NCBI GenBank assembly: GCA_937906385.1
Contig: CALCYQ010000007.1
Span: 1 to 64,000, forward strand
Source of the DNA: an uncultured Candidatus Saccharibacteria bacterium
GTDB taxonomy: Bacteria > Patescibacteriota > Saccharimonadia > Saccharimonadales > Saccharimonadaceae
Reading direction: 5' to 3'
DNA length: 64,000 bases
The stretch's first letter is position 1; the number at the start of each line of letters is the position of its first letter. The translations under genes were made by a program, and so were the position numbers. Under the pieces are notes generated by a model. The model made no database searches. It was not told the origin of the DNA and saw nothing but the letters and a program-made list of their open reading frames with translations. Shown piece after piece: positions 35,503 through 43,468 of this stretch.

Positions 35503-36327
35503 TTGATTCTACACTCCCGCGATGGCACCATAAAGTGCTCCGTAGACCCCGAAAAAGGCCTGCTTTCTGTTTCAGACAAATATAAGCTGTATCATGCGCA
35601 AGCGCCGGACGGCACAGGAGATTTCCTCCTGCGGATTCCAAATGCGCGCTCGCAAAATGGCCAGATTAACTCTGAGGCGGAAAAGTTACGGTTCTTAGAA
35701 CGGGCATCTCAGCGTATCGAGCAAGTCTATCAAGAAGCTAGGGGCAATCCCGAAGCTCGCATTCACTACGATTGGCTCTTTCCGGAGCTTTTCGACTCAT
35801 TCATCACAGATTCCGATCAGGACGGACGTCAGGTAAATCTGCTATGTATTAAGGACGCGGCGGTCTCTGATTTTATCCCGCTAGCTAAACTACAAAGCAA
35901 GTATTCCGTTGACGCGAAAACCTGTACCTGGATTCTGGGACGATTCTTCAAGCTGCAGACATTTCTGGAACAGATTGGGAACTTTTACGTTTTCCATGCT
36001 GACCAGGTAATTCTGGAACCCAAGATGCACCGCATGGTGTATCTTGATTGGTCGGAAAATCCCGATGCTTACCACGGCGATAGCGTTAATCGCGCCGCTA
36101 GCAACATGCTGAGCTGGCTGATGTTTAACGATACGCCTGAAGAACAGCGTTTCGCGGATCTTCTGAACTATCTTGCTAACGAAACTACAGACATGAGAGG
36201 TGAGGACGCGCACGAATTGCTATATCGGCACGTTGGAGAATGGTGGGGATATAAATATTATCCGTTTACCTACTTCGACAAGGACATTAAATCTTGGCGT
36301 CAACTGGACGCTGGGTTTCCCGCATGA
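35503..36327 (+). CDS. Kinase-fold (pseudokinase-like) protein
   Basis: 274 residues, TTG start with AGAGGTGA upstream. The plan follows a protein-kinase fold: an N-lobe (KYKLYHAQAPDGTGDFLLRI, then a helix with NSEAEKLRFL), a hinge near NLLCIKDAAVSDFIPL, and a C-lobe with FHADQVILEPKMHRMVYLDW in the place of the HRD...N...DFG segment. The Asn is replaced and DFG reads DWS, so catalysis is doubtful. The assignment is by layout, not by a strong motif. First of four tightly spaced genes; the vWA protein follows after 16 bases. Confidence 0.55.
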   Translation: MILHSRDGTIKCSVDPEKGLLSVSDKYKLYHAQAPDGTGDFLLRIPNARSQNGQINSEAEKLRFLERASQRIEQVYQEARGNPEARIHYDWLFPELFDSFITDSDQDGRQVNLLCIKDAAVSDFIPLAKLQSKYSVDAKTCTWILGRFFKLQTFLEQIGNFYVFHADQVILEPKMHRMVYLDWSENPDAYHGDSVNRAASNMLSWLMFNDTPEEQRFADLLNYLANETTDMRGEDAHELLYRHVGEWWGYKYYPFTYFDKDIKSWRQLDAGFPA

Positions 36328-36343
36328 AAAAGGAGGGTAATTC

Positions 36344-37483
36344 ATGGGAAGAGATGTTTTTACTGACTACAGTTTCAAGACCGCCGCTTCGGCCAAAGGC
36401 ATCGAATTCGAGCGTCGCTCCGACGGGAGTCGGCGTGCGAAATCGAACGTTACCTATGAGGCTGAGCAGAGTTCACGCGATTCTGGCAAGCTCGACCCTG
36501 CGGTCGATCCGGCCGTGATGACGATTCGCCGGTCACTGCCGCGCTTTGAAGAGACGCCCGATGGGAAGTACCGCCTCACGGTTGGCTGCCCGATGGACGT
36601 CGAAAGTACCTGCGACACTACCGGCTCGATGGGGTCTAATGTTCAGACCATGATCGAAGTGCTGCCGGAAACCTACGGCATGATCTCTAAGGTTTTGCCC
36701 GGGTATGACCCGCAGCTCGCGCTCGGCATCTTCGGCGACAAATGCGACAGATTCGTAATGAATCGGCCGCAGTTCGAGATGACTGCCGAGAAAATCGTTA
36801 ACTACGTGACTAAGCTGGTGCCCGAGAGTGACGGCGGTGACGGTCCGGAAGACCCGCAGTACGCCATTTTTGGCGCGGCCTATCTGACCAACACTTACAT
36901 CAATCGCCTGGGCTTGAAAGGCTATCATTTCTGCATCAGCGACGCATCTTTTCATGACGATCTTGATCCGAATATTCTGGAGCGAATCTACGGAAAGCAC
37001 GTCTGGCAGGATCTGGCCGATAATGGCTTTGGCGAAATCACGCGGAGCAATCTTCCCGATTTTGATGACATGTTCAAGGTGTTGCACGCCCGAGCGCATG
37101 CCTTCTTTATCGGTATCGAGCGCACTCCGTCGAAATGGCTACATTACTACGATAGCGCACATATTATTCAGATTGAGTCGACGCGCTTTTTGCCTCAGAT
37201 TGAGGCGGCCATTATTGGTCTGACTGAAGGCACAATTGAGCCCATGGATGTCAGACAGTGGCTGAAAGACAACCAAGTTAGCAATTACAATGTCGACATG
37301 GCAATGAGAGGTTTAAAGAACGTGAAGTTCGCCGCTCAGCGCAATCTCGAGAAAGCTAGCGGACTGAAGATTCCGCAGAAAGGCGATGTTTTCGCCAGTA
37401 AACAGGATCTACAGCCAATTAGTCACTCCGATGACGCGGATGTCAACTCGACTAGAGACGAAAGCATAAATACATGGCTGTGA
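36344..37483 (+). CDS. von Willebrand factor A-domain protein
   Basis: 379 residues. The vWA domain spans about 75-290 with a complete metal site: D91xTxS95 (STCDTTGSMGSNV), a conserved Thr in the middle and an acidic site near SDGGDGPEDP. About 70 polar residues precede it and a helical tail of about 85 follows. No signal peptide or membrane helix, so it is cytoplasmic. Together with the kinase-like gene just upstream it recalls the TerY-kinase pairs of tellurite-resistance-type systems; that link is an inference. AGGAGGG precedes the ATG. Confidence 0.8.
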   Translation: MGRDVFTDYSFKTAASAKGIEFERRSDGSRRAKSNVTYEAEQSSRDSGKLDPAVDPAVMTIRRSLPRFEETPDGKYRLTVGCPMDVESTCDTTGSMGSNVQTMIEVLPETYGMISKVLPGYDPQLALGIFGDKCDRFVMNRPQFEMTAEKIVNYVTKLVPESDGGDGPEDPQYAIFGAAYLTNTYINRLGLKGYHFCISDASFHDDLDPNILERIYGKHVWQDLADNGFGEITRSNLPDFDDMFKVLHARAHAFFIGIERTPSKWLHYYDSAHIIQIESTRFLPQIEAAIIGLTEGTIEPMDVRQWLKDNQVSNYNVDMAMRGLKNVKFAAQRNLEKASGLKIPQKGDVFASKQDLQPISHSDDADVNSTRDESINTWL

Positions 37484-37491
37484 GGTGATTT

Positions 37492-38817
37492 ATGGCAACG
37501 TATAAGGCGTATTCCGTTACGGATTTAGGACCCGGCGACGGCGGTAAAGGTGGCGTCGTGGAGGCAATCTCTGCACACTTATTACCGCACCACATTATTA
37601 AAGAAGGTGGTGCTCAGGGTTCGCATGGTGTCGTTACAGACACGCATAGTTTTAATTTTTCGCAATGGGGATGCGCCACATTTCAGAACGTACCGACACA
37701 CTTGTCGGACCGTTTTATAATGTCGCCAACCGGCGTCATTAATGAGGCCGTCGCCTTGCGAAAAGTCGGGATCTATAACCCCTATTGGCTACTAACGGCA
37801 GATCCGCGAAGTATTTGCGCCACGCCCTATCATCGTGCGTGGTCACAGCTTTATGAGATTTCGCTCCGCGACCATCCGCATGGCACCGTTGGAACAGGCG
37901 TTGGTAAGGCCTATCGTTATGCTACCGAGTTTCCAAATGATGCTATTTATGCGGAAGAATTATCGAATGCCGATATTGTTCGTAAGAAACTGATGCTCGT
38001 TCGTGATTATGTTCGCGAAATGTTTGAAGGTTTAACCGCCACTGACGTTTTGCCGGACGATGTACAGTATTTATCCGAAGCACAACAATTGCTAGATAGT
38101 ACTGAAGCACTGAACGATATCACGCAAAAGTTTAGTTACGTTGGGCGCCACGTCAATATCGTTAGCACGTCCGACATTCTTAGACTGGATGGCTGCGTTG
38201 TTATCGAACGTTCACATGGCGTCTTAACTGACGCCGAGACGGGTATTAAGCCATACGTGAGCAATCTGCGCACGCTGCCGATTTTTACACGCCAGTCGCT
38301 GGCCTACCATGGTTTTAGTGGCAAGCTCGTAAATCTTGGCGTACATCGCGCCTATGAGATTCGCCACGGGGCTGGCCCTATGCCAACTGCTAGCGAAAAA
38401 ATGCGCAAGCAATTACTGCCCGGCAGTCAAAAGGACGACAATCGCTGGCAAGGTCGTGTTCGCGTTGGTGCGCTCGATATGGTGCTGCTCAATCGCGCCA
38501 TTGACAGTTGCGCTAACGAGAAATTCGACGGCCTATGCCTGACCTGGTTTGATCAGATCCGCAAAGCTGGCATCTGGGATATTTGCTCGGCTTATTTCAT
38601 TAACAATCATCTGGTTGAACCGCATTCGCGTATTACGACTAAATCCTACGATTTGGTCACCCCTATTACGCTCAGTTTTGCACTAGAAGACCCCGAACTG
38701 CTGACGGATAACAACAAGGCGTTCGACTTCTGCCGTGATATTCTGAGTCAACACGTTGATATTCCTTTGCGCCTAGTGTCGTTCGGGCCGAAGGCAAAGG
38801 ATAAATTTCTGAAATAA
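37492..38817 (+). CDS. Adenylosuccinate synthetase-like (PurA superfamily) protein
   Basis: 441 residues. Motifs line up with PurA along its length: GPGDGGKGGVV for GDEGKGK (Asp16, Lys19 kept), GAQGSHGVV with the catalytic His45, VGTGVGKAYRYA, ERSHGVLTDAETGIKPYVSN for the GAQG...DxxxGTYP..TSSN region, and GRVRVGALDMVLLNRAI. The catalytic Asp and His are kept but many flanking residues differ from housekeeping PurA. PurA joins IMP and aspartate using GTP; this paralogue may use another nucleotide or acid. No other purine gene is near. It lies 8 bases after the vWA gene, which points to a joint function. Confidence 0.75.
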   Translation: MATYKAYSVTDLGPGDGGKGGVVEAISAHLLPHHIIKEGGAQGSHGVVTDTHSFNFSQWGCATFQNVPTHLSDRFIMSPTGVINEAVALRKVGIYNPYWLLTADPRSICATPYHRAWSQLYEISLRDHPHGTVGTGVGKAYRYATEFPNDAIYAEELSNADIVRKKLMLVRDYVREMFEGLTATDVLPDDVQYLSEAQQLLDSTEALNDITQKFSYVGRHVNIVSTSDILRLDGCVVIERSHGVLTDAETGIKPYVSNLRTLPIFTRQSLAYHGFSGKLVNLGVHRAYEIRHGAGPMPTASEKMRKQLLPGSQKDDNRWQGRVRVGALDMVLLNRAIDSCANEKFDGLCLTWFDQIRKAGIWDICSAYFINNHLVEPHSRITTKSYDLVTPITLSFALEDPELLTDNNKAFDFCRDILSQHVDIPLRLVSFGPKAKDKFLK

Positions 38818-38833
38818 CAAGGAGGATTGCGTT

Positions 38834-40015
38834 ATGTCTGAAGAAATCAAGAAAGTCACCGAAACCACCACCCCGACCGCCATCGCAGCTCCCACCGAAG
38901 ATGCATTGGCAGACAAAATCCGCGCCTATGGCGGCGACGATGCCGTCATTGCTAAGATTAAGGACCTGGGCGCCGAGTCTATCGAGGATCTAACCTCTCT
39001 CGAGGAATCCGACCTGACTGGCGCCGGCATGAAGCTGGTGAAGGCCCGCAAGATGCTCAGCGACCTGAAAACGGCTAAAAAGGCCGTCGAACCGGCCACT
39101 GCGACGCCCACGATGGCGTTTGCGCCCGACTATTCGATTCTGCCGTCCGTGCCGTCCGACGAGTCGCTGCTGAAGTCCCTGCGGACCGGCGGTGTATTGA
39201 AGGTGGACGATTCCGCCTACAATTCCGCACTGCGCGTTTTCCTGGCCGACCGCTGTGGTCTTTTCCGGATTCCGGAGATGCTGGTGGCCGAAATGGAGAA
39301 GTTCGCCGACGAGAACGAAGAGCCGGTTACTCCGCTGTTCTTCAAGCTGAAGAAGCAGATCACCCGGCGCGAGTACGGCGATTTGTTCGCTGCTATTGAC
39401 GGCCTGGATGGCTCCTTTGCTACCAAGAAGCGCCGCGAGGAATTTCTGCAGCGGGTGCGCAATGAAATGTGCCCGGCCATTCGCGAGTCCTATCAGGTGC
39501 TTGACGCCTGGTATCAGTCCTTTATGGCGACAAGTAACAATCCCGGCGCGATGATGACCGCAATTTACGGTCTGATGAACGGCACCGGCGCCGCCATGGC
39601 GTCCGCCAATGTGCCGCCCGTAGATGGCGTCCGCGACGCGGCCGACACTCTTAAGGACGCGATTAATCACGTCTTCCGTGGTACCGGCGTTCCGGTTGCC
39701 TCTGCGATGGCTTACGATGCGATGGAAATCTCCAAGACTCTGGAAAACGGAGATCTGCCGGCCATGATTGGCGCCGCCAATCGCGAGCAGATGCTGAAGA
39801 AGCTTGGCGTGAATATTACGCCGAATTACGCGCGTCTGGAGCAGAACCTGGTGCGTTTCGTGCTGGCTTACATTAAATACAGCGACGAAGGCACCGAGAA
39901 TGACGTCGCCTATCTCACCGCCCTGTGGACGCTCGGCAATCAGGTCAACTGGACCGACTTGGTCGGCGCAACCGGCACTGGCGTCTCCTCCCTTGGAGGC
40001 AAGCGCGTTCTGTAA
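38834..40015 (+). CDS. Helix-hairpin-helix/helical protein of the cassette
   Basis: 393 residues; AAGGAGGA precedes the ATG. The first 20 residues are Thr/Ala/Pro-rich, then a SAM/HhH-like unit at about 25-80 (LADKIRAYGGDDAVIAKIKD, LTGAGMKLVKARKMLSDLK), a Pro-rich linker, and about 280 residues of predicted helices without a recognised motif. It has few Cys and no signal peptide. Rich in GCC, CTG and GGC codons compared with core genes. Last gene of the cassette. Function unknown; the N-terminal unit may bind nucleic acid or protein. Confidence 0.6.
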   Translation: MSEEIKKVTETTTPTAIAAPTEDALADKIRAYGGDDAVIAKIKDLGAESIEDLTSLEESDLTGAGMKLVKARKMLSDLKTAKKAVEPATATPTMAFAPDYSILPSVPSDESLLKSLRTGGVLKVDDSAYNSALRVFLADRCGLFRIPEMLVAEMEKFADENEEPVTPLFFKLKKQITRREYGDLFAAIDGLDGSFATKKRREEFLQRVRNEMCPAIRESYQVLDAWYQSFMATSNNPGAMMTAIYGLMNGTGAAMASANVPPVDGVRDAADTLKDAINHVFRGTGVPVASAMAYDAMEISKTLENGDLPAMIGAANREQMLKKLGVNITPNYARLEQNLVRFVLAYIKYSDEGTENDVAYLTALWTLGNQVNWTDLVGATGTGVSSLGGKRVL

Positions 40016-40042
40016 TTGAAAACAACATTTAATCCATAAAAA

Positions 40043-40072
40043 ATGGGAGCCCTGCGGGGCTCCCAATTTTTT
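40043..40072 (+). terminator. Bidirectional terminator
   Basis: TGGGAGCCC/GGGGCTCCCA stem with six T on the plus strand and A run upstream. Confidence 0.9.
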
Positions 40073-40087
40073 GCTGGATAATATTAC

Positions 40088-41275
40088 TTAAGGCAACCAG
40101 AGATACTTCACGAATATCTTCGCCGCAAGCTTGCGGTAGCGGTCGTCGTAGAATGCGCTCGCGCCGTCGATGCTCGTATATTGCTTAGTTTCAAGAGCGC
40201 AGTCGTAGCGATGAGCTGCCGGGAAGCCTTTATGCATCAAACGGAACTGCAACAGATCCATTTCCATGCGCGACAGACAACGTTCTTTCGTCTCGCTATC
40301 GAGGCTGATGTAGTTTATTGCGGCGTCATGTTGCGCCCGCACCACATCATCCTCATTCTGACCCATCCAAGCCGTACAGAGTATCAAGTGCGCGACGTTG
40401 GAAATATCGTCACAGAGCGGCGCCAACTCAACGATGCGTCCAGACTGAATGTCGTAGTGATAGATGTCGTAATCTGACTTCGGCCGGCCGTATCCCTTGA
40501 GGCGCGATCCGCCGATTAGCGTGATTTGACCTTCTGGCGGCGCAAACATCTGCACATCCTCTTCGAGATTAAGCAGATACGGACCTTCCGGGTTTCGCAA
40601 TTTGAAATCGTCGTCTACGCCGTAGTTATTATTGCGGTCATGTAACCATTGTTGACGCGCCGGCGTATTCGAAACGAGTTCCGGTGTCGCCATGCGGGGT
40701 GGTATGCAGCTTAGTAACTCGCGAACCTTAAATGAGTGCGTCCGCGAAATCAGGTTGCGTTTTTCCAGCACTTCTAATGCATCGAGTGTGCTCCAACAAA
40801 GCAGCGCGTCTTGATGCATGAAAAAACGCACAATCGTCAAGACATCGCGTCCATCGAGGTAACCGTATTCGACCAGCCACGGCAGCAGATGCATCGCTTT
40901 CACGATGCGCTCCGGCTCACCACGTCTGGCGGTACGTTCGTAGATATCGCCCTGATTGAAGCACTCGCGAATATCGCGATAGCTCCAGCATTGTTTCCAG
41001 GCGTCAAGGTAAGCGTCGCGGAATTCATCCGGCGCCGTGCAGAGTGCACTGAATGGCAGGTAGAGTGCGAGCCGCGGCTGTTTGCCCATAATGGCGCCAA
41101 TGGCGTAGTAGAATTCGTTCGAGTAGCCTTCGGCGCGATCGAGTTCTTCGCAGATGGTACGGCTCAGTCCATTACGCCAAGATATCACCTCCTGCGCGTG
41201 CGAATCGATGCCGTAAAGTCGATCGAGTGGACGGTTCAAGATTTCGATAAATGGCGCTTGGATATGCATATTCAT
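40088..41275 (-). CDS. Nucleotidyltransferase-fold protein
   Basis: 395 residues with GGAGG upstream of the ATG. The N-terminal 230 residues are helical and unrecognised. At 253-274, LIGGSRLKGYGRPKSDYDIY carries a pol-beta NTase signature: GGS at 255-257 and DxD at Asp268/Asp270. A helical tail follows. It could transfer a nucleotide to protein, RNA or a small molecule, as in MNT-type toxins or antibiotic modifiers. It is convergent with the cassette and shares its terminator; the codon use is similar. Confidence 0.6.
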   Translation of the reverse strand: MNMHIQAPFIEILNRPLDRLYGIDSHAQEVISWRNGLSRTICEELDRAEGYSNEFYYAIGAIMGKQPRLALYLPFSALCTAPDEFRDAYLDAWKQCWSYRDIRECFNQGDIYERTARRGEPERIVKAMHLLPWLVEYGYLDGRDVLTIVRFFMHQDALLCWSTLDALEVLEKRNLISRTHSFKVRELLSCIPPRMATPELVSNTPARQQWLHDRNNNYGVDDDFKLRNPEGPYLLNLEEDVQMFAPPEGQITLIGGSRLKGYGRPKSDYDIYHYDIQSGRIVELAPLCDDISNVAHLILCTAWMGQNEDDVVRAQHDAAINYISLDSETKERCLSRMEMDLLQFRLMHKGFPAAHRYDCALETKQYTSIDGASAFYDDRYRKLAAKIFVKYLWLP

Positions 41276-41331
41276 CCCTCCTTATATCCAGCAGTTAAAG
41301 TGCGTATCAAAAATGATACAGGTATCTTATT

Positions 41332-41360
41332 ATTATACCACACTTTGCGTTATTTTTCAA
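41332..41360 (-). promoter_or_regulatory. Promoter of the nucleotidyltransferase-fold gene
   Basis: TTGAAA (41360-41355), 17 bp, TATAAT (41337-41332) with TGG before the -10. The leader contains a GTATC/GATAC hairpin. Confidence 0.8.
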
Positions 41361-42202
41361 GTGAGGAAGACTAGTATAGGCGTAGAAAAGAAGATTGCCA
41401 GTGCAATCCAGAACGTCCACATCATGCGACTCTTGATGCTGGCCTGCATTAGAAAGATACTGCCGAAAAACGGCACAATGAAGAATGGGGCTAGGAAAAC
41501 CACGTTTGCCATCATCGTCTCGGGCATTTCGATGGCGCGGAATTTAAAGCCTTCGGCGTCGGTTAAATGCGCAATAACCGTCGGAATTACTACAAATAGA
41601 AACAGCGCCTCGGCTAGCATAATGCCAATAAAAATTCCGAGCGTGCGATAGGTATCCGCTTTATTGCGCGGCGACTTTTTCCCTTTCGCCTCGCGCAGTA
41701 TGCTCTTGATGAAATAATCCTTGCTTTCAGTGTAAGACTTGCGGTCGTGCGGAAATTTTTTCGCCAACTCGCGTTTGAGATCTTCGTATTCTAGGCGCAG
41801 GCGCGTATTATCGCGGAGCGTATCGCGAAACAGGATGGAATCTTGGTATTTTGGCCCATCTTTTTCCATGATATGGATAAAATGCGTGACTTCCTCTGGG
41901 TTTTCGCCATGCTTGCGGATGAGAATTTCGCCCGGATTATTGCCATCGTCTTTGATGGAATACTGTTTTAACTCTTCGAATTTTGGCCGAACAGCCGCAA
42001 AATCTCGCAGTGAATTCACCGCTACGGCGATGTCGATAATTGGCTTGGCGCTAAGGCCACGCACAGAGGTAGAGCCGATATGCTCAATCTCGAGCGCGAC
42101 ATCACCAAACAGCTTTTCTAGTTCAGCCTTCTCGGCTAAAAAGTCGGCCTGCCATTTAATGTCATATTGTTCAAGTTTTACTTCGCCTTTAATGAGACCC
42201 AT
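41357..42202 (-). CDS. GrpB family protein fused to a membrane domain
   Basis: 281 residues. Residues 1-170 form a GrpB/UPF0157 domain, a nucleotidyltransferase-like fold, with EHIGSTSVRGLSAKPIIDIA and HFIHIMEKDGPKYQD. After a basic linker there are three membrane helices at about 187-210, 231-250 and 260-279. The usual GrpB protein ends after the first part, so this is a fusion. TACAAT with a TGG extension sits eight bases before the ATG. Confidence 0.8.
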   Translation of the reverse strand: MGLIKGEVKLEQYDIKWQADFLAEKAELEKLFGDVALEIEHIGSTSVRGLSAKPIIDIAVAVNSLRDFAAVRPKFEELKQYSIKDDGNNPGEILIRKHGENPEEVTHFIHIMEKDGPKYQDSILFRDTLRDNTRLRLEYEDLKRELAKKFPHDRKSYTESKDYFIKSILREAKGKKSPRNKADTYRTLGIFIGIMLAEALFLFVVIPTVIAHLTDAEGFKFRAIEMPETMMANVVFLAPFFIVPFFGSIFLMQASIKSRMMWTFWIALAIFFSTPILVFLT

Positions 42203-42239
42203 TTGCTTATATTGTACCAGATATCCATAATCATTATGC

Positions 42240-42245
42240 TAGAAT
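42240..42245 (+). promoter_or_regulatory. -10 box, leaderless type (TAGAAT)
   Basis: TGC-TAGAAT, six bases before ATG 42252. Confidence 0.55.
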
Positions 42246-42251
42246 TGACGT

Positions 42252-42869
42252 ATGGCAGGACGAATTTATATTTCGGGTGGAGGGAGCGCCGAAGATACGA
42301 AGCAGCTCGATGAATTATTCTTTAATGAGCTGCCAGCTGGCAGCAAATTTCTGTTTGTCGTTACCGGTTTTCAGGGCGACCCGCGCGAACAGACTGCGCG
42401 ACAATGGATGATTGACTTACTACTGATGCATCATCGCCCAGATTTGATCTGTCAGATGGCCTACGATTTAAACGATATTACCTCACTGGCGGATTACCAT
42501 GCGGTCTATATCGGCGGCGGCGATGCGACGTTGCTCATGAACGAGATGGACGATTCGGGCTTCGAACGGATTTTGATGCGCTTCAATTTCTATGGTGGCG
42601 TGCTTTACGGAGGCGGCAGTGGCGGCGGTTTGATTATGGGTAAATATATCGACACTTCTTCCGAAATTAAAACGGTATTTCGTACTGGCCTCGATTTGAT
42701 TGGCCGCTATTCGATTCGGGCGCACTATGAGCATATGCGCGAGGATTGGTCGAGTTGGCCAGTGAAGCATGGCGGCCCGTTACTTTGTCTACCGACAGAT
42801 GTTGGCGTCGTTTTTAAAGATGGCAAAATCGAAAGCACGACTAGCCATCGCTATAAGATTTTTGAATGA
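42252..42869 (+). CDS. Peptidase S51-like protein
   Basis: 205 residues. The dipeptidase-E-like fold is indicated by FLFVVTGFQGDP, YIGGGDATLL and the nucleophile elbow GGGSGGGLIMG with Ser123. In most S51 enzymes the elbow reads GxSAGA, so the pocket may differ. Cytoplasmic. Its stop overlaps the next start by four bases (ATGA). The message is probably leaderless. Confidence 0.7.
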   Translation: MAGRIYISGGGSAEDTKQLDELFFNELPAGSKFLFVVTGFQGDPREQTARQWMIDLLLMHHRPDLICQMAYDLNDITSLADYHAVYIGGGDATLLMNEMDDSGFERILMRFNFYGGVLYGGGSGGGLIMGKYIDTSSEIKTVFRTGLDLIGRYSIRAHYEHMREDWSSWPVKHGGPLLCLPTDVGVVFKDGKIESTTSHRYKIFE

Positions 42870-43468
42870 TTGATCGACTTGGCTTAATTCGGATTGAAAA
42901 TTACCTCCTGCGTAATATGGCGCGCAAAACTACAGCGGCATGCGACGTGGCGGACATCGTGGGGGTTTATTTCGGCATCAAACCGACTGCGATTAATGAT
43001 TTCTCGGCGATGGATCTTGAGAAGATTAATCTCGATAAATTCGCGGATTTGATTCGTAAACTTGGATTAAAAATCGCTTTCGAGCGCCACATGGTGGATG
43101 CAACGATTTCGCAGATGTATTTCATTGGTAAAAGCGAGAAAAAAGTGCGCGAGCTGCAAGATGATTTTCATCGATTATGGGATATGCCCTATGATGCGCC
43201 AGAAAAACCTTCGCTCGATGGCGAGATTGGATTATTGCTAGGGTATCCCGAGACAGCCGTGCGCTACTACACGCATCGCGATCGTAGTAAGGCGCTTAGC
43301 TCCGCCAATGCGACGCGTAGCGCTAGAAACCGACACTACGCACATTCCGATGCGCACGAAGACGAGGAATTTCGTCAATATGACGCCAAAATACACCGCG
43401 CGATGGATAAATATACGCCACGCGCCGCTAAAATACTCAAGGCCGACAAAAATAAGCGCTGGCTTTAG
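42866..43468 (+). CDS. Conserved hypothetical protein (DUF3793-like features)
   Basis: 200 residues, translationally coupled to the peptidase-like gene. The segment GEIGLLLGYPETAVRYY recalls the LGYP...V motif of DUF3793-like proteins; the link is weak. The C-terminus is very basic (YTPRAAKILKADKNKRWL). Its stop overlaps that of the facing ABC-F gene. Confidence 0.5.
   Translation: MIDRLGLIRIENYLLRNMARKTTAACDVADIVGVYFGIKPTAINDFSAMDLEKINLDKFADLIRKLGLKIAFERHMVDATISQMYFIGKSEKKVRELQDDFHRLWDMPYDAPEKPSLDGEIGLLLGYPETAVRYYTHRDRSKALSSANATRSARNRHYAHSDAHEDEEFRQYDAKIHRAMDKYTPRAAKILKADKNKRWL

Noticed and set aside
37492..38817. PurZ (2-aminoadenylosuccinate synthetase of Z-genome phages)
   Set aside because: PurZ is known to lack the catalytic Asp of GDEGKG; here Asp16 is kept, and no other Z-genome gene or phage gene is near.
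38990..40066. Minus-strand frame of about 358 codons opposite the helical cassette gene
   Set aside because: The plus-strand gene has a proper Shine-Dalgarno and place in the operon; the minus frame runs through the terminator and is His/Gly-rich in an antisense manner.
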